Notes: a model not told the origin generated them from the sequence alone. Positions 1 to 11,871 are shown, counted from the stretch's first letter. The stretch: DNA of 64,000 nucleotides from Hyphodiscus hymeniophilus (GCA_016508695.1 VNKQ01000011.1:1612001-1676000), one strand, 5' to 3'. Made by a program: numbers and translations.

Positions 1-1244
1 CGACTTGCTTCTTGCTTCGTCTTATTGCTTCTTGTGTCTCTGTTCACCTCACGATCTTTACGGGTAGACACGATCAATGTTATGGAACGATCATAACAGT
101 ACGACATATTCCCACCGGCTCTGTCTCACATTCTGGTTTTGGTCCTTCACATCTAGGGATGACTCGATTGGCTCTCCTCCAACCCGGCGGAAGTCAGTTT
201 AGACCTTGCATTGTCTCCCTTGTTTGTCTACGCAACCTTCGTCAAACGTCGACCACGATATTTCCATTCTTGTTTTACTCAACATTTTCTCAGGCAACTA
301 TCCTGCCATCACGGACCACTCTACACCGAAGAATCACCTGATCTTCCGGGGTTTGGACATAACATAGTTACTGGAAATTCGGCTTTCGCATCTTGTTGTC
401 CTGGAATAGTTCATTGATGCCTTGACTGGCATCTTTGCCCTACTTCTGTCTTGACTGCTGCTGCTTTGCCGGTTTGTGTGGATTTATAATTGCTTCGGCT
501 TGTCTCTTTCTGATATTGATTGGTGGTGCGTGTTCAGAAGATGGTATCTCCTTCTATTCTGCATACCAGCAGATTAAAATGTAGGCAGATGAAGACTGCT
601 ATTAGGCTTTCATGTTTCTTCTTGCTGCTGATTGTCAACAGACATCCACCACAACAGCTTTGTTATTTAGTCAGTCGTTACAGATTAGAACAAAACAAAC
701 TGCTGTCATCATTCTGGATCCATTCGGCGCGATTTTCTTGATAACCGTATCTTCGACTTGTAGAACGGAATAGAAGCAGACGTGATCTTCTACTGCTGTG
801 TGGTTCCCCACTCCAGCTCGATTGAATCGGGGGTGAAGTGTCTCAATTTTACCAATATTGTATACTTTGTTAACACTATTATCCGGCACCGAGAAGTATC
901 GTGTGACGCGCAGTTCGTTGGGCAAGTTGAGATGATGCTCAAGACGTAAGGCAAATTCCGCACGGTCTCCCTTGTTGATTTATCATTGAATTGGTAAATT
1001 ATATGTTGTGAATTTGTTGCGCTCCATCTACTTTTTTCCATCTCCGTAGAGGAGAACGTTGTGTGGGCAATTTCTGCAATATGTATGTAAGGAAGTATGT
1101 CCAATTGCTTCCGGTTCCTGGATCCCAGCAAAATTAACGCCGCCCATGCATTGATGCCTCTTCAACATTTCCTCCATATCTTCCATTGAAACTCTTTATG
1201 CTCCCACTTCCACGCTTTTTGCCTTCCTGCAACTAGAGCCTCAC
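1..1244. other. No gene recognised, left edge
   Basis: Short reading frames occur on both strands, but none has a recognisable domain or convincing splice structure. The stretch could include UTR sequence of a gene beyond the left edge. It ends at the 3' end of the KPWE-type gene. Confidence 0.5.
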
Positions 1245-2165
1245 CTATTCTGGAAACTCCTGCACAATAACTTCATCCCTACGATCGCCAAAGGTGCCTC
1301 CTGCTTCGCCTTGCACCACATCCTCCGGTATCTCCTTCTCCCACGGCTTCCTGCGTTTCTTCGCCACGGGCTTGGTTGCTTTCTCGGGGACGAGAGTCGG
1401 GGGATCTCCTGAATGCCAGGGATTGGCGCCCCGGACGTTATGAGGGCCACAATCTCGGCGAAGGTCGGGGGGTAGGGCGCTGTGGCGGGGTTGGAGGGGA
1501 GACATTCGTGTCCGTGGCTGAGTTTGGGGATGCGTCATTGGGGGATATGGAGAGAGGGACGGAGGGTATCTGGGAGCCAGACGGCCTGCGGAGTTGGTGG
1601 AGGGGAGCTTGTGAGGCTTCTGTTTCCGTTCCTGCTTCTGTGACTTCGGACAGAGATATTGGCTTGTTTGAAGCAGAAATCGAGTTCAAGCTCGGCTCGT
1701 AGTAATCGTCGGGTTTGGAGGCGAGGTAGGCTTTGTAGGCGTCGAAATCGATGGGGATGTTCTTCTTGCGCGCGAGGTAGAAGACCTGGGCGCGGAGGGT
1801 CAATTCGTGGATCTGAGAGGCGTCGGTTGCTGGGCCGAGGATTGCGCGAAGTCCGATCTGGATGTCAGAGTAAGCAAACGCTCTTCAGCTCGTTTCTGGA
1901 TGTGAGTTTCTTGGACTCGTGTGGTGATGGAATATTATCGTGATGCCGAGGCTGAAGTTGCAAAACCGCTGAGCAGAAATGAGAGATGAGAGATGGACTT
2001 CACCTGGTATTCGCCATCCTGATCCCAGGGGTAAGTCTCTAGTACATGAAAGACCGAGGGGTCATCAGATACTGAGACTGTTTCCGAGGACATAATTGCG
2101 ATGGCTGTCGACGAGTGTGGAGGAGAGGGAGGCTGTAACTCGGGTAAGGCTGAGGTTGGGATCAC
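1245..2165 (-). CDS. KPWE-motif / PEX14-like protein with apparent frame breaks
   Basis: Exon 1 is 2165 or, more likely, 2093 (MSSETVSV) to 2004. It is joined through a GTGAAG donor and CAG acceptor to an exon starting at 1857. The N-terminal half reads WDQDGEYQ / IGLRAILGP, then TLRAQVFYLARKK and IDFDAYKAYL, matching the helix-turn-helix region seen in fungal PEX14-like proteins. The C-terminal half carries YPPTFAEIVALITSGAPIPG and RRKPWEKEIPEDVV, the signature of the Pfam KPWE domain (PEX14-like). These conserved parts lie in three different frames. Changes fall at the G4 run 1496-1499 and the G5 run 1399-1403 (plus-strand view), each consistent with one missing C on the coding strand, and no GTRNGT donor nearby explains them. 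A peroxisomal role is inferred only from the family name. The gene may be intact with sequence errors, or a recent pseudogene. Confidence 0.7.
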
Positions 2166-3512
2166 CAGATCGGAGCTTCGGAGAGTCTATGTCCGCATCT
2201 TCTTACCATGCTCGTGGAAGCTGCAAGAAGTAAGTATACACGATTATTTATTTATCACGACATTCAATATCATGGTATGAAGTGCTTCAAAGGAGTCTGT
2301 AACGTCCTGTCCAGTTATGTCTTTCAAATGCCTATTTTATCTACCGGATACACCTTGCTATCACCATCCCAACTAAGCGTCATGGATCCCTCGCAGCCCA
2401 CTTCAGCAGAGCTCGAGGCTTTAATCAAAGAAGCCAAGAATTTGCGAGGAATGACTTCCCACTACCTGGTGCCGAAATACCCATCAACCTCTCCTTCCTC
2501 GTTTGCTTTACACTGAGAGGCCAGATTCCGTTCGATCCTCCTACAATTAACAACGTCGCTCAGTACTACTGAAGTTCTTTGGGCGTTGGATCTGAGTATG
2601 TAACGAAGACTGGAGTTTGAGGAGTAAGAATAAAGCATGTTTGAGATGAAGAACAGTGACTCGACGGAATGGAATCTCGGGCCTTGGTGACAGACGAGGG
2701 TATCTTTTTCTAAGAGGTCACAATAAACTATAATTTCATGTATTAAAGAACGCACATAGTTCTCATTCATTCCACAGCACACCTGGGGACGAGGAGCGGT
2801 CATCAATTATCTATATCTGCTGGCGTCCAGAACACCTCACAATAGTTATGGCCAACTTCCCATACTTGGGAGACAGATATTCTCGAAATAGAATCGTTTT
2901 CGTGATATGTCTGATATCGATACTCCAATCCCGAGAGTCTATCCGCTGGGCCAATTTCTCTGAAAAGTGAGCCAGACATATGCCGACTTTCCCCTCGGAT
3001 CAAGACTCAAGACTCAAGACTCAAGACTCAAGACTCAAGACTCAAGACTCAAGACTCAAGACTCAAGACTCAAGACTCAAGACTCAAGACTCAAGAGTGC
3101 AGGCACTGGCCTTGTTGAGACTATTTGCTCTGTTGAATAGATTTTGTGACTACGAAAACCCTGGCGGACTGAACTACTATGCTCTGTGTGCCTGGTTTGA
3201 AGCTTGTCTGAATCACCAAAGATATATATATTTCGCAAACCAATCCTAGCTGTTTTCGGTTTCACGCAGAATGCCCCACTGCTCTTGTCGCCAACCAATG
3301 GAAATCCGCCAGACTCGTCGTTGCCTTACCGCCTTATTTACCCAAAACCAGCCTCTTAGCTTTCCACTGCTGAGCACACAAACTTTCTTGACACTTCCCT
3401 TCGACCTGCCCATTCAGATCACCACGCGCTCTGCGTATCGTACGAACTCTATCTTCGTTGTTTATCACATTCAATCGAGCTTGCTGTGGGCTGATCGCAG
3501 TGTCACAACACA
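2166..3512. other. Intergenic, divergent promoter with heptamer array
   Basis: This stretch lies between the divergently transcribed KPWE gene and Scd6. It contains the AAGACTC tandem array (3001-3094) and a small frame starting MDPSQPTSAELEALIKEA at 2381-2516. That frame could be a short first exon, but I find no continuation. Confidence 0.5.
3001..3094. repeat. Heptamer tandem repeat (AAGACTC)n
   Basis: About 13 near-perfect copies of the 7-nt unit AAGACTC run head to tail. Seven is not a multiple of three, so the long frame running through the array (period RLKTQDS) is an artefact of the repeat. The array sits about 420 bp upstream of the Scd6 start codon, in its promoter side. Confidence 0.95.
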
Positions 3513-5591
3513 ATGGCAGAATTCATCGGGTCAGTTCATCGGAGGCAGCGCACATCAGCTTAAGGTCGAGAAGGCTAACATTTCTACCACCACAGTGCGA
3601 GGATATCACTGGTATCAAAGAGCGATATTCGGTATGTTTGATGTTGTCAAAAGCAATGGGCCCAGCTCTGATATGCAGCTAGATATGTCGGTACACTTCA
3701 CGAGATCAACTCAGAAACCTCGACGGTGGCCCTTGAGAACGTCACTTCGTTCGGTACGGAAGGGCGAAGAAACAACCCCGATGACGAGATTCCTGCCTCG
3801 GCCGAGATCTACGAATACATTGTGTTTCGCGGCACTGACGTGAAGGATCTACGGATTGAAGAGACGCCTGTTGCAAAGGAGAACAAGCCGCCCCAGGTTC
3901 CCAATGACCCTGCAATCCTTGGTGTGAGTGCGCACCTCACTTCTGTTCTGTCTCCTGGCGCGCCTTGAATTGGGCCGTTCAGACGCTTCAATGTGATGAA
4001 AAATTTCGGATGTAAACTTTACTTTGTCTCCGAGAGCGCAAAACCGTGTGGAGATTTCCGTTGCCTTCCTTCTGATTTACAAGCTTCACACATTTCAGTC
4101 TTGAATCCTATAATTTGAGCACTTGCTGATTGATGTTGCATACAGAGCGGGTCTCGTCCTCCCCCAGCAAAACAAGCGCAAGCTCCCCCTCCGCATCAAA
4201 CCCAAACTCCAACAGCTCCGCCATCTGCTTCTCAGGGTCCTCAAGCACAACAACACCAACAAACCCCGCAGCAGCAACATCAGCAACAGCAGTATGGTGG
4301 TCCCCCTCCCGGCCCACCATTTGGTCAGCACCCTGGATTTCCGATCTATCCCCCTCCACCAGGTAACTGGGGTCGAGGTGGTCCTCCTGGTCCTGGGTTC
4401 CCCGGTATGCCTTATGGCGCTCCACCAGGTTGGTATCCTCCCCCTGGGCAAGGGTTTCCTCCCGGACCTTTCCCTCCTTATGGTTTTCCACCTGGACCAC
4501 CTGGTCAGCACTTCCAACAACAACAGCCAGGTCAGCCACCCAAGCCAGCTCCTATTGGCCCCGGCGCAAACAAGCAACAAGCTACTTCTCCAGCCCCACC
4601 ATCTGACAAGGAAAGCGAACTAAAGGGTTTTGCAAAGCCTGCCGCTGAGACTGCTGCTGCTGCGGCAGCAAAGCCTCCCACTCCACCTGTAGCTTCAAAA
4701 CCGTCTCAGGATGAGGTCAAGGCTGCCGGTGAACACCCATCTGCTTCTCAAAGTGCCGCTACTGCCGCTACTTCAAAGGCTGGTCTCACTCTCCCAAGAA
4801 GCAATGGCCGTGTTCAACCTGCAATTCCATTGGCGAGTCCAGCTGCTGCGAAAGCGCCCCTCCAATCACAATCTGGCAACGTTGTTACACCTCCCGCTGC
4901 TCAACCAACTCCGGCAAGTTTGAGAGACGCTACTCAAGCAGCTACAGCTGCAGTTGCCGCTGCAATGGCCAAATTGCCCCCTGCAGGCCAGGCAAATGGA
5001 AGTCCAATGGACAATCTGACGAGAAAGGTTGCCGAGATGAGAACAGGCGAACCAATTCGCGCTCCAAGACAACCTGGAAGTGCTGGAGGCGGTGGCTTTG
5101 CACCAGGAAGAGGAGGTCGTGGACGAGGTGGAGCGAGAAACGCGAACCCCAAGGTTGAGGTAGGAACTGATTTTGATTTCGAGACGTCTAATGCGAAGTT
5201 CAACAAACAAGATCTGGTCAAAGAAGCTATTGCAGGATCACCGCTTGGGGAGGAGGCTCCAGTCTCTTCTCCCACCGAACCGGATGCTCCCATCGCTGGA
5301 TACAACAAGACGACGTCTTTCTTCGATAACATCTCGAGTGAGAGCAAGGACAGAGCGGAGGCGAGTAATGGTGGGGGCAGACAAGGTGGACGAGAATGGC
5401 GAGGCGAGGAGCAAAAGAAGAACGTCGAGACCTTTGGCCAAGGCAGCGTTGATAATGGATATCGTGGAGGCTTCAGAGGACGTGGCCGCGGCCGGGGCGG
5501 ATACCGAGGACGAGGTTATGGAGGAAATGGCCAGCCGGGCCGAGGACGTGGAGGCTACCGTGGACGAGGCGACCAGACCATTGTGCAATAA
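3513..5591 (+). CDS. scd6: Scd6/Sum2-type (LSm14/RAP55) mRNP protein
   Basis: There are four exons: 3513-3529, 3596-3631, 3683-3923 and 4146-5591. They give 579 aa with all phases closing. Exons 1-3 encode the LSm14 domain (residues 1-80: MAEFIGARISLVSKSDIRYV, then GTLHEINSETSTVALENV). A Pro/Gln-rich linker follows, then a DFDF box (about 439), an FFD box (TSFFDNISSE, about 490), a TFG box (ETFGQGSV, about 527) and a C-terminal RGG-rich tail (538-579). This is the complete domain order of the family. Members bind Dcp2/Edc3/Dhh1-type factors and eIF4G, act in translational repression and decapping, and gather in P-bodies. The third intron is longer than usual (222 nt). The first two exons are very short (17 and 36 nt), so gene finders may miss the start. 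Confidence 0.95.
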
Positions 5592-6244
5592 CTGCTCACT
5601 GGCTACGAACGATCTGAACGACAAAAGGGCTTTCTTTGCGCTGTATCAAAAGTTCACTCGCATGCCGATTTTCCCTCTCGGCTTCGGATCTTAAAAGCAG
5701 TTATTCCAGCTTTGCGCAAGCATGCTCCTTTGCTTGCTACGAATAGGCGACTTCCGGAAAGGTGCTTGATGTGTTTGAGTTATTATTTCTTTGCGTACTG
5801 AATTTTCATTGCTCGCTTGTATCACCAAGGTTCGACCGCATGAGGGATCTTGACATGGCCGAAGAAGGCATTTGCAATACATTGCTTTTTCGACAAGGCG
5901 GTTTCTTTGATACCTCATAGGAACGGAGTTGGCTGGTTGATGATACATGGATGATCTGGATGGATGGATGACTTTTGCATGTCATACCGAAGCGTTGCCT
6001 CTTGGCCTATGGGCGAATTGGACGAGGTCAGTTGATCTGTTATTGATGATAAGGATGGGGACGATAGTTTGGGAATGGGTTGTTTTGATTTGGGACTAGG
6101 CACAGCAGTGTTATAGGAATCAAAATAATTTCGAACCCCACTGCTTCGCCTTATGTTCGTGAAATAACAGCTAAGTCCAAGGCGTTCTTTCTCTCGATTT
6201 CCGTTCTAAGTATGTTTCGTTTTCTTTCCAAACCTCTGACCCCC
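5592..6244. other. Intergenic between convergent Scd6 and GNAT genes
   Basis: Probably the 3' UTRs of both genes. A short degenerate GGATGGAT run occurs near 5950-5970. No coding signal is seen. Confidence 0.5.
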
Positions 6245-7454
6245 TCAACTCGCTACACCTTTCGCCGTCCTCTTCTCTCGAAACATGAACTTATATTCGA
6301 TTTCCCCATATGCTTTCCACTCCGCTTTAACCTTCCCAGGCTCCAACTTCACATCCTCCGCAACGACAAAACCACAACTCTCGTACAGTCTCCTCCCGGC
6401 GAAGCTCGATCCGACGAACGCCGTTACCCCCAGCTATCGAAAGATATTAGCACGATTGGATGGTGTGAGGAGCATAAGGACTTGGAGGACTGGAGAATTG
6501 GGGTAGCAGGGGAAGAGGAAGATAGATACCTCGTCGGCTTTTTTGCAACCCCACTCAAGAAGCTGCTTTCCCGCCCCGCGTCGCTGATGGCTAGGCGCAC
6601 AAAAGCATGTATCGAGTAACACGGCGGGTCCCTGAATACGCTCTCTTCGGCGCTTGGGAGACTGTTCCATTACCCAGGATATGTATTCTGCTGCGGGTCC
6701 CGAGTCAGCTTTACCTCTTCTAGCGCCGATGAATGAAACAGAATAAGAGTCAATGCAAGAGCGACGAGGGATACGAGTACGGACGATCATCACTCCCCGC
6801 CCCAGAAGTAAGGCCTTTCTCTTCAGGGAGGACCCAGGTCGCGTCGACCCTGTCGGGCCAGCGTTTTGCTTGCCCGGCTTGAGCTCCCGGAGAGCCCGCC
6901 TCGAGCTGGGCCGGAGAAGGGGATGGAGATGTGGATGGAGGCCAAATGAACCATTTTGCTGCGGCTACGATCCCCTTCGTGGCTGGATCTGTGATCTTGA
7001 TCCATGTCACGTGTGGGTTTAAGAGAGTCTCGCGCTGGCGTTCGACTGCCTCGTCGTGTTAGCTGCGGACGCTGTGAGGGAAGGAATGAAATGAAATGGA
7101 CGAGGAGAGAAAGAGAAGCTCATGAATACTACCTATGGCATTTCCTTCTTCTTCTTCTTCTCTCGGAAGTAGTTGACTTATAGAAGAAGAGCCCAATTTT
7201 AGGGAAATTCGTCGTGTAGAATTCCGGCAAAGTAAGAATTGGGAATTGGGATACTGCGTACCAGTCCTTGCAATGACCTTCTCTGGAACGGGATACGGTG
7301 AGGGATAGATAAGACGGTATATTGTGTCGTGTGGGTGGAACGCTGCATAATGCGCTTTTATTATACCCGGCAGGTCTTCTGCTGTTGCGGGAGAGAGGAT
7401 GAGTGCAGGCGCCATCTCTAAGAGGATTAATCCAGCAAGAGAAATTGCGGCCAA
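6245..7454 (-). CDS. GNAT-family N-acetyltransferase
   Basis: There are four exons: 7415 (or 7454)-7262, 7045-6781, 6719-6530 and 6433-6245. They give about 265 aa in consistent phase. The start is typical of fungal GNAT enzymes (ILSPATAEDLPGIIKAHYAA). The middle has VTWIKITDPATKGIVAAAKW. Motif A is VLLDTCFCAPSHQRRGAGKQ, whose RRGAG forms the pyrophosphate-binding loop for acetyl-CoA, and motif B follows as RRLYESCGFVVAED. The substrate cannot be told from sequence. The MAPALIL start (7415) is preferred because the 13 upstream residues add nothing conserved. The first intron (216 nt, acceptor GGCAG at 7046) is the least certain junction. Confidence 0.8.
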
Positions 7455-8419
7455 TTGGTTATGGATGTGGGGGAATGCAGAGAGACACCGGTCAACGGCC
7501 TGTATACCACGTTAGTCAAGTAAATATACGAGTAGCCACTTTAAAAGCAGCCGGTAAGCGGGAGGGCGTTTGTGGTCAGCTTCGTCAAGATTACTAAATA
7601 AGCACTAGTAAATTCCCCCTTTCATTGAGTAAAATCTCCGCAATACCAGAGTTGGTTATCGAGCATTTACTCAATTCGTAACAAGCTTGCATATACTCCG
7701 TACGGAGGTAAATTCGGTGTTTAAGCAGCAGAGTAAGGGTATTACTCAGCTCCTCAAGCTACTTAACGAAACAAGCCAATAACTTTCACTCTTCTTCATG
7801 AAAGCAGCAAGTGAGCTTCTGCGATCGATAAAGGCCCTATATTAGATAGAATATAACACCAAGAGCGCCAAGGCTCAAGTGTCGATTCGTGGATGTTCAG
7901 GGTGGAGCGATATTAATGACTGTTGCCTTTTAGAAGACGGTTAGAAAAGCCATTGCCTTCTCTAGAACCCTTATAAATTTCCGATACGAGGTTGTAAACT
8001 TATGGTTTAAAAGGTCTAATTCTTGAGCCTCACAAACTTATACGTCGATGGCAATTTTCTGGTGACGGGAGGCAAACAAAGAAAGATATTGGTCATAGCT
8101 CTATTTTCGATCGCCGATCAGGTTGTTGGACGTCAAGAAAAGAAGAAGGCTGGGTCGCTGGGTGTGAGAGGATGGCTTTAGTCTTGAGAGAGTAAGTCCT
8201 ATCGAAGCTGGCTGTGAATACATCAAAATTGAAACTTGGTTAATTTATTTCATTAATGTGATGCTCGACCAATTGATACAAGATACGAAGAGCCACCTGT
8301 TTGCGTCAATTCTAGAACACACAAGACTCTTGGAGCATAACCCAGGAGCCTTATCGAGCTATTAGAGCGAAAGATCACTCTTCAAGTGAATGACCGCAAC
8401 AGCTCGTGCAATTCGTCAC
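7455..8419. other. Gene-free stretch
   Basis: Moderately AT-rich DNA without a long frame or recognisable motif on either strand. Confidence 0.5.
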
Positions 8420-10348
8420 CTAAGAGCTACAAGAGCACTGCATAGCTCTATCCCCTCTCGGCACATCTCCACAGAACCTCTCCTCTTCCGCCTCATCCAA
8501 TCCCCACCTCTCCTCAAAAGGATGTAACGCCATGTTCAGGACTCTGTCCAAGATCTCCCTCTCGCCATCCTTTTCTACCCTCCGAATGACCTCATCCAAG
8601 ATCCAGCCCTTTGGTATGAACTTCGGGTTGACTTTCTTCATTTCTGCCGTTCGTTCCTCGTCATTTCCATCTGGTCCCCAATCCTCGTAAACTCTGGTCC
8701 GCCATCTCTCCAGCCATGCTCCTAAGCGTTTGCGAGCTGCCTCGTCCGTATTCCCATGACCAGTAACCCCTTCGTGATGGAAGAACACACCAGCAGCTTT
8801 CTGACGCTCGTCGACAGTTTCTAAATCTCCCACCTTGAGATTGGAAAGTTTGCGGAAAGTTTGGTTGAAATCTAGTTCCAATGCTTCCATCGTGTCCAAT
8901 AATTCGGAAAATAAATTCTCGAAATCGGACTCTTTGTGAGTTTTCAACCCCAGTCGCGCAGTCATGAGTCGCTTGTACTCGTCAAGGAATACTGCTTTGT
9001 ATTCTTCTCCCACGCGAGTGATAAGCCCTTCTGCTCGTGCTACTAGATCGTCGGCATGCTCTTGTCGGACCCCTTTCTCTACAAATTCGGGATCGTCGAC
9101 TTTGCCACCGATTCCAATCAACTCGCCTAGAGATTCACCCAGGCGGACGAGATTCCACCATATTATGGTAGGTTGGTTGCGGTAGGAATAGCGGAGCATG
9201 TGATCATCATGATTTGGTGTATACAGTGGATCGAAATTATCGAGGAAGGCGAACGGTCCAAAGTCGATGGACAGGCCGAAAATAGATGTGTTGTCCGTAT
9301 TTAAGACTCCATTAGTGAAAGCGTAAGCTTGCCATGCTGCAACAGTCTTCGCGTTCCGGCGCACGATCTCGCGGTACAACCGAGTGTAGCGATTCTCTTC
9401 TAGACCGGTAGGTCCTTCAATTGTGTCCTTGTCAACGCTAGGGCCTGCGGGAGCTTTCCCATCGTCGGCAGGGTTTCGTCCTGGAAGGGATGACCAGCTT
9501 TCGAAGACGTTCTCTGCAATATAGTCGCTTAGCTTTCGAATCAGGTCTCGATCTCCGCGTGCACGGAGGATATCGAATGTCCCTATTCTGAGCCAAGATT
9601 GTGCGAATCTCGCAACAATCGCACCTGGTTCCAGTGTCTCCCTCCTAACTTTCGAGTGCGGTAACAATGTCAAGGACAAAGCTCTCGTGGTCGGTATTCG
9701 CAGCGCATTCAGAGCTTCTGAGACGATAAACTCTCTGATACTGGATCTCAGAACCGCTTTCCCATCCGCGAATCTCGAGTAAGGCGTCAAACCCGCACCT
9801 TTCAATTGTAACTCGTATCTCGTTTTCGTGCTCGGATTCGTGGTTTCGAAGAGAGAGATTGCTCGTCCATCACCCAATTGGCCTGCCCAAGATCCAAACT
9901 GCCATCCTCCATAGCATTGTGCCCAGGGATAACCGCCTTCTTCTTTCTCCTCGTTCCAGCCTAGCAATCTGTTGCCCGCAACGGTTTGCTTGAAGTCCTC
10001 CGTACTGACATCCTCCTCGGATATACCTAGATCTCTGAGCCCAGCTGGACTGACAGATAGTAGCTCGGGTTCCTTTGCCTCCTCTGGCCTAACCCACGTA
10101 AATAACGCGCCTTTGACTAGTTGAGGTGTGATGTCTTGACGGGGCGTCTTATGTGAGGTTGCTGGTGTTGGAAATTTCGGGTCTGAAGGTAAAGAAGATG
10201 TGAAGGTCCAAGATTTGGGGATATCTGCGAGCGATGTCCCCGCATAGGTTGTGCCATTCGAGGCTTTGTCGGTTGATAGATGGGCAGCCATTTGAGCAAG
10301 ACGCATGCGGGGTAGTCGAGGAGATCTAGAGAGGAATCTTGAAAGCAT
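8420..10348 (-). CDS. selO: Mitochondrial protein adenylyltransferase SelO (Fmp40-like)
   Basis: One exon of 642 aa. The Arg-rich start (MLSRFLSRSPRLPRMRLAQM) resembles a mitochondrial presequence. The kinase-like SelO/UPF0061 core is clear: QLKGAGLTPYSRFADGKAVL, RSSIREFIVSEAL, and the signature GVLNTDNTSIFGLSIDFGPF with the Asn/Asp residues used for metal binding and catalysis. Family members transfer AMP from ATP to Ser/Thr/Tyr of redox proteins in mitochondria. The protein ends CSCSS. Animal SelO carries selenocysteine near its C-terminus, and here the matching third-last residue is Cys, as expected in fungi without Sec insertion. Full family length. Confidence 0.95.
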   Translation of the reverse strand: MLSRFLSRSPRLPRMRLAQMAAHLSTDKASNGTTYAGTSLADIPKSWTFTSSLPSDPKFPTPATSHKTPRQDITPQLVKGALFTWVRPEEAKEPELLSVSPAGLRDLGISEEDVSTEDFKQTVAGNRLLGWNEEKEEGGYPWAQCYGGWQFGSWAGQLGDGRAISLFETTNPSTKTRYELQLKGAGLTPYSRFADGKAVLRSSIREFIVSEALNALRIPTTRALSLTLLPHSKVRRETLEPGAIVARFAQSWLRIGTFDILRARGDRDLIRKLSDYIAENVFESWSSLPGRNPADDGKAPAGPSVDKDTIEGPTGLEENRYTRLYREIVRRNAKTVAAWQAYAFTNGVLNTDNTSIFGLSIDFGPFAFLDNFDPLYTPNHDDHMLRYSYRNQPTIIWWNLVRLGESLGELIGIGGKVDDPEFVEKGVRQEHADDLVARAEGLITRVGEEYKAVFLDEYKRLMTARLGLKTHKESDFENLFSELLDTMEALELDFNQTFRKLSNLKVGDLETVDERQKAAGVFFHHEGVTGHGNTDEAARKRLGAWLERWRTRVYEDWGPDGNDEERTAEMKKVNPKFIPKGWILDEVIRRVEKDGEREILDRVLNMALHPFEERWGLDEAEEERFCGDVPRGDRAMQCSCSS

Positions 10349-10710
10349 ATAAGAGGATTACAATGAGGAGTACCAGTTGTCAATCAAAGGAGATCAAGAG
10401 TATATCTGTAGAAGAGGATGGCGAAAATATGAAGCTGTGACGACATGGAAAATAATTATTTATGCTGAGCAATGATGTACCTATGTAGTTCTCGCCCCAT
10501 GAGCTCGGCTCGTGTGGCGACAGCAAGCTGCATCGCTGATTGTGGCTAGCCTGCCATCTCTTACCGCCTTATGGCGAATGTGGGGGATGGATGAGAGAGC
10601 ACCAGGAGCTCCGATGCGAAGACGGAGGAATTCATCCACTCATGGAGATTTGAAGTTGACAACCATCCACTCTTGAGATAACAATTCAGATTATTAACCA
10701 ACAGTTCTTC
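10349..10710. other. Divergent promoter of SelO and the aldo/keto reductase
   Basis: About 360 bp between two start codons. No obvious element beyond ordinary sequence. Confidence 0.5.
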
Positions 10711-11871
10711 ATGACTCTTGCTCTCAGATATCTTCGATTGAATCCCATAAGAAGTCTCAACGCTCCCTCTAAACGTTTCCTCAAAGCTACCCCACTTCCC
10801 ACGAACTCGACAATTACTCCTTACAAAACTCCTTTTGGAGCGGCAGGAATATCAGGAATTGCCTCAAAGAAAATGGATCAACTACCGAATTTGAAGCTGA
10901 ACGATGAAACCCAGATTCCAATGGTATCTCTCCTCGCGTGTTGTGGAGGTTTCGTCAGCTACTGAGTATTGACTGACCTGAACATAGATGGGCTATGGCC
11001 TTGGAACTGCTCGTTACAAGGGAGATCCCAATGCGCCGCTCGACAAGGACCTGATCAGTATTGTGGTTATGGCAATCAAAGCTGGCTATCACCATATCGA
11101 TGGCGCTGAAGGTACGTTGCTCTCTGCCTTCGCAGCTCAGTCTTCAAGCTAACACTCCTTTCAGTATACGGTAATGAAACCGAAATGGGCATAGCAATCA
11201 AAGAATCTGGCGTGCCCCGCGAGAAGCTCTACATAACCACCAAAATCTCCGGCACGAAAGTCCAAGATACCGTTGAAGCTTTCAATCTCTCCCTCAAGAA
11301 GCTCCAACTAGACTATGTCGACCAGTATCTCATCCATGCCCCCTACTTCGCTGAAAGCCCAGAAGACCTTCAGAAGAAGTGGGCGGATATGGAATCTATC
11401 AAAGCATCTGGAAAAGCAAAGACGATTGGCATTTCCAACTTCCTGCAGAAGGATATCGAGGTAATTCTCAAAACAGCCAAGGTGGTACCCGCCATCAATC
11501 AAATCGAATACCATCCATACCTTCAACATGGAGGCTTGGTTGATTTCCACAAGAAGCATGGGATCGCGACGTCAGCGTATGCGCCTCTGACCGCGGTACT
11601 AAGGGCTGCTCCCGGACCTTTGGATGAGACATATGCGACTCTGGCAAAGAAATACGGAGTTACTCCAGGAGAGATTGCGCTGAGGTGGGTGATTGATCAA
11701 GGGATTGTCGTTTTGACGACGAGTGCGAAGGAGCAGAGATTGAAGGATTATCAGAAGGTTTTGAATTTCAAATTGACGCCGGAAGAGGTTGAAGAGATCA
11801 AGACGGTTGGGCTGAAGAAGAACTTCAGGGGCTTCTGGCAGGTGAAGTTTGCTGATGATGATTGGTCATGA
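10711..11871 (+). CDS. Aldo/keto reductase
   Basis: There are three exons: 10711-10923, 10988-11111 and 11165-11871, giving 347 aa. The catalytic tetrad of the AKR superfamily is present: Asp in YHHIDGAEVYGNE, Tyr in the same motif, Lys in ITTKISGTK and His in DQYLIHAPY. The cofactor-side motifs TIGISNFLQK, INQIEYHPY and VLTTSAKEQRLKDY are also present. It should reduce aldehydes or ketones with NADPH; the substrate is unknown. The first 50 residues (RYLRLNPIRSLNAPSKRFLK) are basic and helical, suggesting mitochondrial targeting. An internal Met at 10873 (MDQLPNLKLNDETQIPM) would give a standard-length cytosolic enzyme, so dual targeting from two starts is possible. Confidence 0.93.

Noticed and set aside
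2980..3249. 89-residue plus-strand frame through the heptamer array
   Set aside because: The repeated RLKTQDS period arises from a 7-nt repeat that is open in all frames; there is no protein-like flank.
4095..4580. Minus-strand frames of 143-161 aa over Scd6 exon 4
   Set aside because: Antisense shadow of the Pro/Gln-rich coding exon, which has clear family motifs on the other strand.
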